Counted from the first letter of the stretch, positions 8,324 through 17,393 are shown. The stretch: DNA of 64,000 bases from Streptomyces marincola (GCF_020410765.1 NZ_CP084541.1:2865001-2929000), one strand, 5' to 3'. Notes: generated by a model from the sequence alone, not told the origin. Numbers and translations: made by a program.

Positions 8324-9070
8324 GTGGAAGACATCAGCGCACGCACCGGGGCGACCGCGGCCCCGCACGAGGTCAGGCAATTCGCGGAAAACCCGCTCGA
8401 ACAGGCACTTCGGTACGTCACGGAACGGCACTGGGACGTGCTGCCCGGCGCATGGATCGAGTCCGATTCGGGCGCGGCGCGCTGTTCGTGCGCCGATCCG
8501 GCCTGTGATGCGCCCGGCGCGCACCCCCTGCGCCGGGACTGGGCCGCCCAGGCGACCGGCAGCGCCGCGGAGGCCCGGCGGCTGTGGTCGCACCACCCCA
8601 GGGCCGGCATCCTGCTGCCGACCGGACGCACGTTCGACGTGCTGGACGTGTCGGAGGCCGCGGGCTGCCTCGCCCTGGCCCGGATGGAACGGATCGGCAT
8701 CGCGCCGGGACCGGTGTCCGCGACACCGCTCGGGCGGATGCAGTTCTTCGTGCTGCCGGGCGGCGCGGCGAAGGCCCCGGGGGTGCTGCGCCGGTTCGGC
8801 TGGTCGCCCGCCGGGCTCGGCCTCGTGCCGCGCGGCGAGGGCGGCTGGGTGGTCGCGCCGCCGACGCGGATGGGCCACCGCGGCGCGGCCCAGTGGGCGC
8901 GCCGGCCGACCCCGCTGAACCGGTGGCTCCCCGACGCCGAGGAACTGCTCGCGCCCCTCGGGTACGCGTGCGGCCAGACGAGCCAGACGGCACAGGTGGC
9001 ACAGACGAGCCGAACGGGTCTGGCGGCACCGGCGGGCCGGACGGCGCCGGCGGGTGTGGGCCGGCGGTGA
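8324..9070 (+). CDS. bifunctional DNA primase/polymerase (prim-pol)-like protein
   Basis: A 248-residue protein resembling the N-terminal prim-pol domain found in actinobacterial plasmid and phage replication proteins. Visible features are EQALRYVTERHWDVLPGAW, a Cys/His cluster (RCSCADPACDAPGAHPL, about 52-68) that could bind zinc, LLPTGRTFDVLDV and a late WVVAPPTRMGH. The acidic catalytic pair expected of a true primase is not obvious (only a DVLDV stretch), so it may be a non-catalytic relative. The C-terminal 40 residues are low complexity. GTG start at 8324. It is divergent from the NsdA-like gene and probably does not replicate anything on its own; its role is unknown. Confidence 0.6.
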   Translation: MEDISARTGATAAPHEVRQFAENPLEQALRYVTERHWDVLPGAWIESDSGAARCSCADPACDAPGAHPLRRDWAAQATGSAAEARRLWSHHPRAGILLPTGRTFDVLDVSEAAGCLALARMERIGIAPGPVSATPLGRMQFFVLPGGAAKAPGVLRRFGWSPAGLGLVPRGEGGWVVAPPTRMGHRGAAQWARRPTPLNRWLPDAEELLAPLGYACGQTSQTAQVAQTSRTGLAAPAGRTAPAGVGRR

Positions 9071-9151
9071 GCGGGTCCTGCCGCGAGGCCCGCGGCGGCA
9101 GCACCGAGATGCACGCGAACCCCCCCGAACAGCCCCCTTAGGGTATGGGGC

Positions 9152-9976
9152 ATGAAAGACCAACCTGAGCAGGACACGACAGCAGAAGCCGCCGTGGCGG
9201 AGGACACGGCCCGGGTCGCCGTTCGGGTACGGGGGTTGTGGAAGCGCTTCGGGGAGCAGGTCGCCGTGTCCGGCGTCGACCTCGACATCCCCGCGGGCCG
9301 TTTCATAGGTCTCGTCGGACCCAACGGCGCCGGGAAGACGACCACGTTGTCGATGATCACCGGGCTGCTGCGGCCCGACTCCGGCACCGTCGAGATCGCG
9401 GGCAAGGACGTGTGGCGCGACCCGGTGGCCGTCAAGGCCCGCATCGGGGTGCTGCCGGAGGGGCTGCGGCTGTTCGAACGGCTGTCGGGCCGGGAGCTGC
9501 TGACCTACCTCGGCCAGCTGCGCGGCCTGCCCGCCGACGAGGTCGACCGCCGCGCGAACCAGCTCCTCGACGTGCTCGACCTGTCCGGCGCGCAGCACAA
9601 GCTGGTGGTCGACTACTCGACGGGCATGCGGAAGAAGACCGGCCTCGCCGCGGCCCTGCTGCACAACCCGGAAGTCCTGTTCCTCGACGAGCCGTTCGAG
9701 GGCGTGGACCCCGTGTCGGCGCAGACCATCCGCGGCGTGCTTGAGCGGTACACGGCCTCGGGCGCCACGGTGGTGTTCTCCAGCCACGTGATGGAGCTGG
9801 TGGAGTCGCTGTGCGACTGGGTCGCGGTGATGGCCTCCGGGCGGGTCCGGGCGCACGGCCCGCTGGCGGAGGTGCGCGGGGACGCGGACTCGCTCCAGGA
9901 CGCCTTCCTCGGCCTGGTGGGCGTGCGGGGCAACCCCGCGGGCAACCGCCTCGACTGGCTGGGCGGCGGCGCGTGA
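9152..9976 (+). CDS. ABC transporter ATP-binding protein
   Basis: A 274-residue ATPase of the ABC-2 exporter class. Walker A is GPNGAGKTTT (about residues 55-64), the signature is DYSTGMRKKTGLAAALL and Walker B is LFLDEPFEGVD. The signature variant STGMRKK, instead of SGG, is common in this bacterial group. The ATG at 9152 lies only 7 nt after a TAGGGT hexamer (9139-9144), so the mRNA may be leaderless, although no good -35 is evident. The next gene overlaps by four bases and encodes the membrane partner. The substrate is unknown. Confidence 0.9.
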   Translation: MKDQPEQDTTAEAAVAEDTARVAVRVRGLWKRFGEQVAVSGVDLDIPAGRFIGLVGPNGAGKTTTLSMITGLLRPDSGTVEIAGKDVWRDPVAVKARIGVLPEGLRLFERLSGRELLTYLGQLRGLPADEVDRRANQLLDVLDLSGAQHKLVVDYSTGMRKKTGLAAALLHNPEVLFLDEPFEGVDPVSAQTIRGVLERYTASGATVVFSSHVMELVESLCDWVAVMASGRVRAHGPLAEVRGDADSLQDAFLGLVGVRGNPAGNRLDWLGGGA

Positions 9977-11652
9977 GCGGCGTCGCGGCACCCGAGGCCG
10001 ACCGCTCCCCCGTCCTCGGCGGGCCCGCCGCGCCCGCGCCCGGCGAGGTTCCGCTCTCCGTCGTCACCGCGACGTTCGTGCGGCTGAAGCTGTCGCTGCT
10101 GCGCAACGGCGTGCGGCAGTCCAAGGGCCGCTCGGCCGCGTTCGTGGGGTCGATCGCGGTGGCCCTGCTGTTCGGCGCCCTCGGGCTGCTGACCATGGTC
10201 GCGCTGCGCGGGCACGAGGACGGGCCGGCCGCCGGCGTCGCGCTGGCCCTGACGATCGTGCTCGGCTGGGCGTTCCTGCCGCTGTTCATCGGCGGCGCCG
10301 ACGAGACGCTCGACCCGTCCCGGCTGGTGATGCTGCCGCTGCGGCCCGGCCCGCTGCTCGTGGCGCAGGCGACCGCTGCCCTGGTCGGCACCGGGCCGCT
10401 GTTCACGCTGCTGCTGCTGACCGGGGCCGTGCTGCCGGGCGCGCACGGCGGCGCCGCCGCCGCGGTGGCCGTGGTCGCCGTGCCGCTGACGCTGGTGACC
10501 TGCACGACCCTCACGCGCACGCTCGCCACCGCCAACGCGGGCCTGCTGAGCAGCCGCAAGGGGCGCGACCTGGCCGTTCTCAGCGGGATCGTGGTGGCGT
10601 TCGGCCTCCAGGGCGTCAATCTCGCCTTCGCCTCGCTCGCCGACGAGGACGGCGAAGGGCTCGGTCCCGTGGCCGCGGTCGCCGACGTGGCCCGGTGGGT
10701 GCCGCCGCTCTCGGCGGTGGACGCGGTGCGGGCCGCGGGCGAGGGCTCGTGGGGCTTCGTCGCCTACGGGCTCGGCGGCACCGTTCTGGCGTGCCTGCTG
10801 CTCCTGCGGTGGTGGAGCCGCACGCTGACCCGGCTGATGACCGCGCCCGACTCCTCGACGCTCCAGCCGGCCCCGGAACGCGCGGCCGGGCGGACCGGCC
10901 CCGCGCGCGGCCCGGCAGCGTGGCTGCCCGGCGGCCGCACGGGAACGGTGATGCGCCGCACGCTGCTGTACGGATGGCGCGACCCGAAGACCAAGATGGG
11001 CTGGGCGATGTCGCTCGGCATGGGCCTGCTGCTCCCCGTGGTCTTCGCCGCGCAGGGGAACGGGTCGGTCTACAACGCCTGCTGGGTGGCCGCGCTGCTC
11101 GGACTGACGATGTACAACCAGTTCGGCCAGGACTACAGCGCCTTCTGGATGGTCGCCCAGACGATCGGGACCACCAGGGACGCCTACCTGGAGCTGCGGG
11201 GCCGCGCGCTGGCGATCGCCCTGATCGGGGTGCCGTTCACGTGCCTGGTCGTGACGGGTTCCGCGGCGGCGTTCGGGGCGTGGGACCAGCTGCCCGACGG
11301 GCTCGGCCTCGCGCTCGCGCTGCTCGGGGCGCTGCTCGCGGTGGGTGCGGTGACCAGCGCCCGTTATCCGTACTCCATCCCGCAGGACAACGCGATGAAG
11401 AACGTCGCGCCCGGCCAGGGCGCGCTCGCGTGGGGCAGCATCCTGGGCGGCATGCTCGCCGGCGGCGTGCTGTGCGCCCCGCTGATCGCGCTCACCGTGT
11501 GGGGGCGGACCTCGGAGGCCGGCTGGATCTGGGCGGTGCTGCCGCTCGGCGCCGGCTACGGGCTGCTGCTGGCGTGGGCGGGGCTGCGGATCGCGGCGCC
11601 GATGACCGTCGGGCGGCTGCCGGAGATCATGGCGGCGGTCAGCAAGTCCTGA
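9973..11652 (+). CDS. ABC-2 type transporter membrane protein
   Basis: A 559-residue polytopic membrane protein coupled to the ATPase through a GTGA overlap. At least ten hydrophobic segments are visible, for example SIAVALLFGALGLLTMVAL, WAFLPLFIGG, FTLLLLTGAVLPG and LGLALALLGALLAVGAVTSA. The layout (cytoplasmic N terminus, large protein, no binding-protein gene nearby) is typical of uncharacterised Streptomyces exporters. Substrate unknown. It ends at the strong hairpin at 11657-11698. Confidence 0.88.
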   Translation: MSGVAAPEADRSPVLGGPAAPAPGEVPLSVVTATFVRLKLSLLRNGVRQSKGRSAAFVGSIAVALLFGALGLLTMVALRGHEDGPAAGVALALTIVLGWAFLPLFIGGADETLDPSRLVMLPLRPGPLLVAQATAALVGTGPLFTLLLLTGAVLPGAHGGAAAAVAVVAVPLTLVTCTTLTRTLATANAGLLSSRKGRDLAVLSGIVVAFGLQGVNLAFASLADEDGEGLGPVAAVADVARWVPPLSAVDAVRAAGEGSWGFVAYGLGGTVLACLLLLRWWSRTLTRLMTAPDSSTLQPAPERAAGRTGPARGPAAWLPGGRTGTVMRRTLLYGWRDPKTKMGWAMSLGMGLLLPVVFAAQGNGSVYNACWVAALLGLTMYNQFGQDYSAFWMVAQTIGTTRDAYLELRGRALAIALIGVPFTCLVVTGSAAAFGAWDQLPDGLGLALALLGALLAVGAVTSARYPYSIPQDNAMKNVAPGQGALAWGSILGGMLAGGVLCAPLIALTVWGRTSEAGWIWAVLPLGAGYGLLLAWAGLRIAAPMTVGRLPEIMAAVSKS

Positions 11653-11656
11653 GGCA

Positions 11657-11698
11657 CGTGCGCGCCGCGGGCCCGGTGCCGGGCCCGCGGCGCGCACG
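11657..11698. terminator. strong bidirectional hairpin terminator
   Basis: A perfect 20-bp stem (11657-11676 with 11679-11698) closed by a 2-nt TG loop, between the convergent ABC permease and lipoprotein genes. No T-run. Confidence 0.75.
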
Positions 11699-11700
11699 CC

Positions 11701-12570
11701 TCACACGGCGAAGCCGCCGTCCCGGAAGTCGGACATGTCGAGGACCTGGTCGGCCGGCGGCTCCTCGAAGGGCACCGGCTCGTTCCAGCCGCTGAACGCG
11801 ACCTCCATGGCCATGCCGTCGGTCCAGGTGCGCACGAGCAGCGGGTACGGCTCGCCCTCGGCGGCCACCAGGATCTCGGTGACCTCGTCGCCTTCACGCT
11901 CGGTGAGCGGGATGACCGGCACGCCGTCGTGGTCGGTGACCTCGTCGGCCGTGACGTTCGCCTCCGCGCTCCCGCCCGGGCCGGAGTCCTCCCACAACGT
12001 GTCGTAGTCGCAGACCTCGGCCATCTCGGCCGCCTCCGGGTCGCTGGTGTCGGCGAGCAGGTAACTGCCGTCGAGGAGACCGATCAGCGCCTGCTCGTCG
12101 GTGCCCGCGGTCAACTCCCAGAACTCGGTGTCCGGCTTCATCCAGACCGAGTCGTCGCGCATCAGCAACTCGACGGAGCCCATGCCGGGCATGGTGACGC
12201 TGCCCACGCAGGTACCGGCCCGGTCGAGGTGCAGGTCGAAGGAGAAGCCGGCGGCCGACATGCCCTCGGTCGTCGCCATGCGCAGCGATTCCGCCGTGAG
12301 CAGCGCCTCGTACGAGGCCACGGATATCTCCTCGGGCGACAGGTCGACCGTCGCGACGCCCTCGCGGCTCTCGCCGCCCTCGTCGTTCTCGCCGCCCTGC
12401 GCGGCATCGTCCCCGCCCGTGCCCGACGGGTCGGCCTCGCTTCCCTGGCCCTCGAAACCGCCGCTCGCGAACGGCGAGGGGCCGCTGCCCGCACAGCCCG
12501 CCGTGCCGAACGCGAGGCCCGCGGCCAGCGCCGCGGTGGCGGCGCGGTGTCTCGCTCTCGCCCTGTTCAC
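11701..12570 (-). CDS. secreted lipoprotein, paralogue of 14499-15335
   Basis: A 289-residue putative lipoprotein. GTG at 12570 follows GGGGAG and gives an Arg-rich N terminus, a hydrophobic stretch and the lipobox TAGC (about residues 22-25). An acidic Ser/Gly/Glu linker follows, then a folded domain with RAGTCVGSVTMPGMGSVELL, DSVWMKPDTEFW, VPVIPLTEREGDEVTEI and the C-terminal PPADQVLDMSDFRDGGF. The fold resembles LolA/LppX-type lipoproteins; I infer ligand or lipid binding outside the membrane. It is about half identical by eye to the lipoprotein at 14499-15335, so this is a local duplication separated by one gene. Confidence 0.8.
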   Translation of the reverse strand: MNRARARHRAATAALAAGLAFGTAGCAGSGPSPFASGGFEGQGSEADPSGTGGDDAAQGGENDEGGESREGVATVDLSPEEISVASYEALLTAESLRMATTEGMSAAGFSFDLHLDRAGTCVGSVTMPGMGSVELLMRDDSVWMKPDTEFWELTAGTDEQALIGLLDGSYLLADTSDPEAAEMAEVCDYDTLWEDSGPGGSAEANVTADEVTDHDGVPVIPLTEREGDEVTEILVAAEGEPYPLLVRTWTDGMAMEVAFSGWNEPVPFEEPPADQVLDMSDFRDGGFAV

Positions 12571-12751
12571 CCTGTTCCAACTCCCCCCAGACGCCCCGAA
12601 AGGGCCCTCATCATCGCACGCGCGCACGAATGCCCGGCCGCCGGATGTGCCTGGTTCATGGCCGACGCGCGCCGCGCCTTCCCGCGTCGCTCACGACGCC
12701 ACCGGACGACCTTCCATCATCCCATACGAATAAGGGAGTTGGCCCACCGCA

Positions 12752-14323
12752 TCAGTCCGCCGCCGGGGTGCCCGCCGTCCGGCGCGCAGCGGTGAGCGCG
12801 TCGAGGACGCGGACCAGGTCGGCGGGGGCAGCCGCCAGGCGGACCGGCGTTCCCGCGTCGTCGAACTCCGCGACGTGCCAGCTCTTCGGCACGACACCGC
12901 CGTCACCGCCCCGGCCGCGCCGCACCGTTGTCAGGGTGAGCCGTTCCACCGGTATCCGTTTCGCCGCGAACCGGCCGGGGCCCGCGTGGGGCGTCACCGC
13001 GGGCCCCTCGCCGCCGAGGACGACGTGCGTGCCGAAGTGGTACGGGTTGTAGTCGGTCGCCTCAAGGAAACGGGCGGCGACGAACACGTCCTCCTCCCTT
13101 CCGTCCGCCCCGTCCCCGGCGGGTGCCGCGCCCCGCCGGGCGCCCGCGGCCTCCCCCGGCGCCCGCACGCGGGTGGCGCGCCAGGCCATGGCGAACAGGG
13201 CGAGCGAGGCCGACGAGCCCGCGGCCGTCCACGCGGCCGTCGCGGGCGAGCCGAGCTGGTCCATGGGGTGCAGGTAGCACAGCGGCAGCAGCCACAGCGC
13301 CGTGCCCACGAGGGCGCCCGCGAACGGCAGGGCCGAGGGGACCACCTCGTCGTCGGGCAGCCCGCGCGCGCGCAGCCGCAGCAGCAGGCGGGCGGCGGGC
13401 CAGCCGGCGGCCAGCGCGCAGGCCGCCGCGACGACGGCCACGTCGCCGGCGCCGGTGACGTGGTCGCGGAACGCGTGGCCATCGCCCACGACGCCGCGCA
13501 CCTCGCCGCGCCACAGGGTCACCTCGACGCGGTCGCCCGGCTCGAACGCCCGCGCGGTCTCGTACGGAACGGTGACTTGCTCCACGGGCGCGCCGCCGGC
13601 GAAGTACAGCCGGTCGCCTCCCCGGGAACGGTCGGCCTCCGTCCGCTCGATCACGGCGCCGACGGTCGTCAGGCACTCCGCGCGCTCGGCGGCGGGCGTC
13701 TCCTCGGCGCACGGAACGGCCGAGCGCCACGCCCGCTCCTGGGACGCGGCGGCCGGCACGAACCACGCCGCGGTGCCCGCGCCCGCGAGCAGCAGGACAC
13801 CCGCGACGATCCGCCAGGCCGGGCCGAATCCGGCGGTGCGGTGCGAGACGACGGGGAGGTGGTCGGACTCGGGGGCGCCGTGGCGGGAGTGCAGCGCGCG
13901 CAGCGCGGCAAGCCGCGCGTCGAAGTCCGGATCGGGCGTGATCCTGCTGCGCGGCTGCGGCAGCCGCCGCCTGCGCCCGCCGCGCAGCGCCGCGTCGACC
14001 CGGCGCCGGTCCTGCGTCTGCGGGGCCGGCGCCTCGTTCACGAACACCCGCAGGTCGGCGACCTCGTGCCACGGCACGCTCCAGCGGCGCAGCAGCGTCC
14101 GGGAGCGCAGGCCGTGCGCGTCGGCTTCGATCCTGGCGGTCGCCCAGTACAGCGCGAGCAGGCCGGTGAACGCGCACAGCAGGCCGGGGCCGAGCCACAG
14201 GTCGGGTCCCGCGAGGGCCAGGCGCGCCCCGGCGAGGCCGGTGCCGGCGGCGCCGAGTCCCGCGCAGGCCAGCAGCGTTCGCCGGAATCCGGCGCGGTGG
14301 GTCACGGCCGGCGGGCTGTTCAC
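12752..14323 (-). CDS. PH-like domain multi-pass membrane protein
   Basis: A 523-residue membrane protein of unknown function. Two hydrophobic segments near the N terminus (LLACAGLGAAGTGLAGARLAL and LLCAFTGLLALYWATA) are followed by a short PH-like section (SRTLLRRWSVPWHEVADLRVF, about 72-92) typical of bacterial PH-domain membrane proteins. Further helices lie near 165-190 (IVAGVLLLAGAGTAAWFVP) and 290-390. An extracellular loop contains two Cys (VPCAEETPAAERAECLTT). GTG start at 14323. It lies between two paralogous lipoprotein genes on the same strand, and all three may act at the cell surface; that link is inferred from position only. Confidence 0.7.
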   Translation of the reverse strand: MNSPPAVTHRAGFRRTLLACAGLGAAGTGLAGARLALAGPDLWLGPGLLCAFTGLLALYWATARIEADAHGLRSRTLLRRWSVPWHEVADLRVFVNEAPAPQTQDRRRVDAALRGGRRRRLPQPRSRITPDPDFDARLAALRALHSRHGAPESDHLPVVSHRTAGFGPAWRIVAGVLLLAGAGTAAWFVPAAASQERAWRSAVPCAEETPAAERAECLTTVGAVIERTEADRSRGGDRLYFAGGAPVEQVTVPYETARAFEPGDRVEVTLWRGEVRGVVGDGHAFRDHVTGAGDVAVVAAACALAAGWPAARLLLRLRARGLPDDEVVPSALPFAGALVGTALWLLPLCYLHPMDQLGSPATAAWTAAGSSASLALFAMAWRATRVRAPGEAAGARRGAAPAGDGADGREEDVFVAARFLEATDYNPYHFGTHVVLGGEGPAVTPHAGPGRFAAKRIPVERLTLTTVRRGRGGDGGVVPKSWHVAEFDDAGTPVRLAAAPADLVRVLDALTAARRTAGTPAAD

Positions 14324-14408
14324 ACGCGCGCTCCTGTCTGCTCAGGACGGGCGGCTCCGCTCATGTCCGGCGGCCCCGCTCACGCAACGGCGGCGCGCGG
14401 GAAACGCG

Positions 14409-14450
14409 CCGTGCGGCCCGGCCCCGGGGGTCCGGGGCCGGGCCGCACGG
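14409..14450. terminator. hairpin terminator
   Basis: A 19-bp perfect stem (14409-14427 with 14432-14450) with a 4-nt GGGT loop, immediately downstream of the lipoprotein gene ending at 14499 on the minus strand. Confidence 0.65.
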
Positions 14451-14498
14451 GCCGCGAGCCGGTGGCCCGCGGTGGCGGGCACGGTGGCGAAGGACGCC

Positions 14499-15335
14499 TC
14501 AGACGCCGATGTTGCCCTCGCGGAAGTCGGCGATGTTCAGCACCTGGTCGGCCGGCGGCTCCTCGAAGGGCACCGGCTCGTCGAAGTTGCTGAACTCGAT
14601 CTCCATGCCCTCCGCCTCGCTGCGCAGCAGCACCGGGTAGGGCTCGCCCTCGGCGGCGACGTAGATCTCGGTGGCCTGGGCGCCGGTTCCCTCGGTCAGC
14701 GGGATGACGGGCACGCCGTTGTGGTCGGTGATCTCGCCCGCGGTCATGTTGTCCCCGGCGTCGCCGGGCGAACCCAGCTCCCCGGTGAACGCGTCGAGGT
14801 TGCAGGTACCGGCCATCTGGGCCAGCTCGGCGTCGCTGGTGCTGCCGTGCAGGTAGCTGCCGTCCACGAGGCTGATGACGGCCGGGTCGGCGGCACCGAG
14901 ACCGGTCTGCCAGAACTCGGCGTCGGGCTTCATCCAGACCTGCTCACCCTGCATCAGCAGCTCGACGGAGCCCATGCCGGGCATGGTGACGCTGCCCACG
15001 CAGGTCCCCTCCCGGTCGAGCTGGAGGTCGATGCCCATGCCGAGCTCGGCCGGGTCGCCGACGGTCGCGATGCGCAGCGCCTCGGCTTCGATCAGGGCCT
15101 CGCCCGCCGCCTGTGCGATCTCCCCCGGCGGCAGGTCGGCCGTGGCGGAGCCCCCTTCGCCCTCGCTGTCCTCGCCGCCCTCGGCGTCGTCCCCGCCGCC
15201 CTCGGTGGTCTCGGTGCTCGTGTTGTCCTCGTTCTCGGACGACGCGTCGTCATCGCTGCCGCCACAGGCCGCGGTGACCGCCATCAGACCGGCGACGACC
15301 GCCAGGGTCGCGGCGCGGCGCTTTGCTCTTGCCAT
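14499..15335 (-). CDS. secreted lipoprotein, paralogue of 11701-12570
   Basis: A 278-residue putative lipoprotein. The signal peptide is MARAKRRAATLAVVAGLMAV, with the lipobox TAAC-GG at about residues 21-24, followed by a very acidic linker rich in Glu, Asp, Ser and Gly (25-65). The folded domain repeats the motifs of its paralogue: REGTCVGSVTMPGMGSVELL, QVWMKPDAEFW, NGVPVIPLTEG and PPADQVLNIADF. A GGGGGAG ribosome site precedes ATG at 15335. Probable extracytoplasmic lipid- or ligand-binding lipoprotein of LppX/LolA-like shape; the function is unassigned. Confidence 0.82.
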   Translation of the reverse strand: MARAKRRAATLAVVAGLMAVTAACGGSDDDASSENEDNTSTETTEGGGDDAEGGEDSEGEGGSATADLPPGEIAQAAGEALIEAEALRIATVGDPAELGMGIDLQLDREGTCVGSVTMPGMGSVELLMQGEQVWMKPDAEFWQTGLGAADPAVISLVDGSYLHGSTSDAELAQMAGTCNLDAFTGELGSPGDAGDNMTAGEITDHNGVPVIPLTEGTGAQATEIYVAAEGEPYPVLLRSEAEGMEIEFSNFDEPVPFEEPPADQVLNIADFREGNIGV

Positions 15336-15760
15336 GGTTCAACTCCCCCTGGAGCCCTCCCTGGGCCCGTTCGGTGAATCGCAATCATCGCACGGATGCG
15401 CGAACGATCGGCCGTCGAATGTCCCGGTTCTGTCCCAGTCGAATCACATACATGTCATGATTCGAAACGCCACCGCCCGACGGCCGCACAGCGCGTGTTC
15501 CCGCTCCCACGGCGTGCATGCCACGCCGCCGGCCGAGCCTCGGCACCGGCCCCGTTGCCTAACGCGAATGCCCCTTTCGAGCGACAGGTGTTCGAGATTG
15601 CTCCCGCTTTCCCCGGGGGAATTTCCAGGCAAGGGAGGGGCCGCCCGGACGACTCGGGGTTCCGGAGCGGCACCGGGGCGGGTGGGGCCGGCCGTTGGCA
15701 GCGGCCGGCCACCCCGCCCGGGGAGTACAGCCGGACGGGGGCGCCCAGGCCCCCGCCGGC

Positions 15761-16453
15761 TCACGCCTTGTTGACGAAGACGTGCATCGCGACGTCGTGC
15801 GGCAGCTCGGCGGCCTCCCCACCGCTGGCGACCTGCACCGCGCCGGCCTCGCCCGCGTGCACGCTCACCGAGGCGCCCGGCTGCACCCCGGCCCGGCGCA
15901 GCGTCTGCATGACGGAGGCGTCCGTCTGGATCGGCTCGCCGATGCGCCGGATCACGACCGTCTTGCCGCCGTCCGCTTCCAGCTCGGCCAGCGCCACCAT
16001 GCCCTCGCCGAGGAACGGATCGGCCTCCCCGGCCTCCCCGAGCTCGGCCAGGCCCGGGATCGGGTTGCCGTAGGGGGACTCCGTCGGGTGGTTCAGCAGT
16101 TCGAGCACGCGGCGCTCGACCGCCTCGCTCATCACGTGCTCCCAGCGGCACGCCTCCGCGTGCACGTGCTCCCATTCGAGGCCGATCACGTCGACGAGCA
16201 GGCACTCGGCGAGCCGGTGCTTGCGCATGACCCGCTGCGCCAGCCGGCGCCCCTCGTCGGTCAGCTCCAGGTGCCGGTCGCCCGCGATGGTCAGCAGGCC
16301 GTCCCGCTCCATGCGCGCCACCGTCTGGCTGACCGTCGGGCCGCTCTGCTCCAGCCGCTCCGCGATGCGGGCACGCATCGGGACCACGCCCTCCTCCTCC
16401 AGCTCCAGAATGGTGCGGAGATACATCTCGGTCGTGTCGATGAGTCCGGACAT
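15761..16453 (-). CDS. dmdR1: iron-dependent repressor of the DtxR family
   Basis: A 230-residue DtxR/IdeR-type regulator, the same length as Streptomyces DmdR1. It binds Fe(II) and represses siderophore and iron-uptake genes. The helix-turn-helix is RIAERLEQSGPTVSQTVARM (about 29-48). The metal-binding and dimerisation domain includes HRLAECLLVDVIGLEWEHVHAEACRWEHVMS (split here only for reading; about residues 79-109), carrying the expected Cys, Glu and His ligands. An SH3-like C-terminal domain ends the protein. ATG at 16453 is preceded by a GAGG-like site. It is divergent from the SIS-domain gene, the same pairing as in S. coelicolor (from memory). Confidence 0.92.
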   Translation of the reverse strand: MSGLIDTTEMYLRTILELEEEGVVPMRARIAERLEQSGPTVSQTVARMERDGLLTIAGDRHLELTDEGRRLAQRVMRKHRLAECLLVDVIGLEWEHVHAEACRWEHVMSEAVERRVLELLNHPTESPYGNPIPGLAELGEAGEADPFLGEGMVALAELEADGGKTVVIRRIGEPIQTDASVMQTLRRAGVQPGASVSVHAGEAGAVQVASGGEAAELPHDVAMHVFVNKA

Positions 16454-16548
16454 GAGTGCCCCTCGAAGTCTGTTGCGGTGGCCCTCCGCCAATTCTGACG
16501 TACCGGAGTGACAAGCGGCCCCCCGATGAGTGGCCGGCCGCACACGTA

Positions 16549-16579
16549 TTGACACCCGACTGGTCCAGACCATTACGGT
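16549..16579 (+). promoter_or_regulatory. sigma-70-type promoter of the SIS-domain gene
   Basis: TTGACA (16549-16554), a 19-bp spacer and TACGGT (16574-16579). The -10 fits the Streptomyces TASVDT consensus. The DasR-type palindrome lies inside the spacer. Confidence 0.55.
16559..16574. promoter_or_regulatory. DasR-responsive element (dre-like site)
   Basis: ACTGGTCCAGACCATT matches the dre consensus (A-N-TGGTCTAGACCA-N-T) at all but one central position. Its core, TGGTC-CA-GACCA (16561-16572), is a perfect palindrome. It overlaps the promoter of the SIS-domain gene, so repression by the GntR-family regulator DasR, relieved by aminosugar phosphates, is expected. Confidence 0.8.
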
Positions 16580-16634
16580 GACTCCTGCGGAACCGCATCC
16601 GCACCGCCACGGTCAGCAAGGGGACGCACTCCAC

Positions 16635-17390
16635 ATGAGCGACATCACGCTCGCCGAGCAGTTCTTCGACGCCGCGATCGACCTGCTGCGCCGTGCCCGC
16701 GAACGGCAGGCCGCGCGCATCGCGGAGGGGGCCGCGCTGCTGGCGGACACCATCACGGCCGGCGGGCGGCTGTTCGTCCACGGCGCCGGGCACTCCGCGC
16801 TCCCGGCGCAGGACCTGGTCTACCGGGCGGGCGGCCTCGCCGTGGTCAACCCGCTGCCCGTGCCGGGCACGACCGGCGTCGACACGATGCCGGCCACGCT
16901 CGGCAGCGCGCTCGAACGGGTCGGCGGCCTGGCCTCCGCCGTCCTCGACAGCAGCCCGGCCGCCGCGGGCGACCTGCTGGTCGTCATATCCCTGTCCGGG
17001 CGGAACGCGCTGCCCGTCGAGATGGCCGCGCACGCCAGGTCGCTCGGCCTCACCGTGATCGGTGTGACCTCCGTCGCCTACGCGGCCGAGACGGCCTCCC
17101 GCCACCCGTCGGGCACGTTCCTCGCCGACCACTGCGACCTGGTCATCGACAGCGGCGTCCCGGTCGGGGACGCGACGCTCACCGCCGCCGGCATCGGCGC
17201 GCCGTTCGCGCCCGCCTCGACCGTCGTGACCTGCGCGCTGCTCCAGGCCCTCGTCGCCGAGGCCGCGGGTCGCCTGGCGGCGGGCGGCACGGAACCGCCG
17301 CTGCTGCGCTCGGCGAACGTCGACGGCGGCACCGAGTGGAACGAGCGGGTCATCGCCGAGCACGCCGACCGCATCCTGTGGCACCGCTGA
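16635..17390 (+). CDS. nagS: SIS-domain sugar-phosphate protein (NagS-like)
   Basis: A 251-residue SIS-domain protein. The sugar-phosphate binding elements are visible as GGRLFVHGAGHSALPAQDLVYRAGG (residues about 43-67, quoted here only as landmarks) and the Ser/Thr loop DLLVVISLSGRNALPVEMA. Its position next to dmdR1 matches S. coelicolor SCO4393, which I recall being described as an N-acetylglucosamine-6-phosphate dehydratase (NagS) linked to aminosugar sensitivity; treat the name as by-orthology. The DasR-type operator in its promoter independently supports an aminosugar role. The start is ATG at 16635; the longer open frame upstream would run through the promoter. Confidence 0.82.
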   Translation: MSDITLAEQFFDAAIDLLRRARERQAARIAEGAALLADTITAGGRLFVHGAGHSALPAQDLVYRAGGLAVVNPLPVPGTTGVDTMPATLGSALERVGGLASAVLDSSPAAAGDLLVVISLSGRNALPVEMAAHARSLGLTVIGVTSVAYAAETASRHPSGTFLADHCDLVIDSGVPVGDATLTAAGIGAPFAPASTVVTCALLQALVAEAAGRLAAGGTEPPLLRSANVDGGTEWNERVIAEHADRILWHR

Positions 17391-17393
17391 CCC

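Noticed and set aside
8146..9444. N-terminal extension of the NsdA-like ORF to about 900 residues
   Set aside because: The extension is antisense to the prim-pol-like and ABC ATPase genes and low complexity; a good ribosome site precedes the ATG at 8145.
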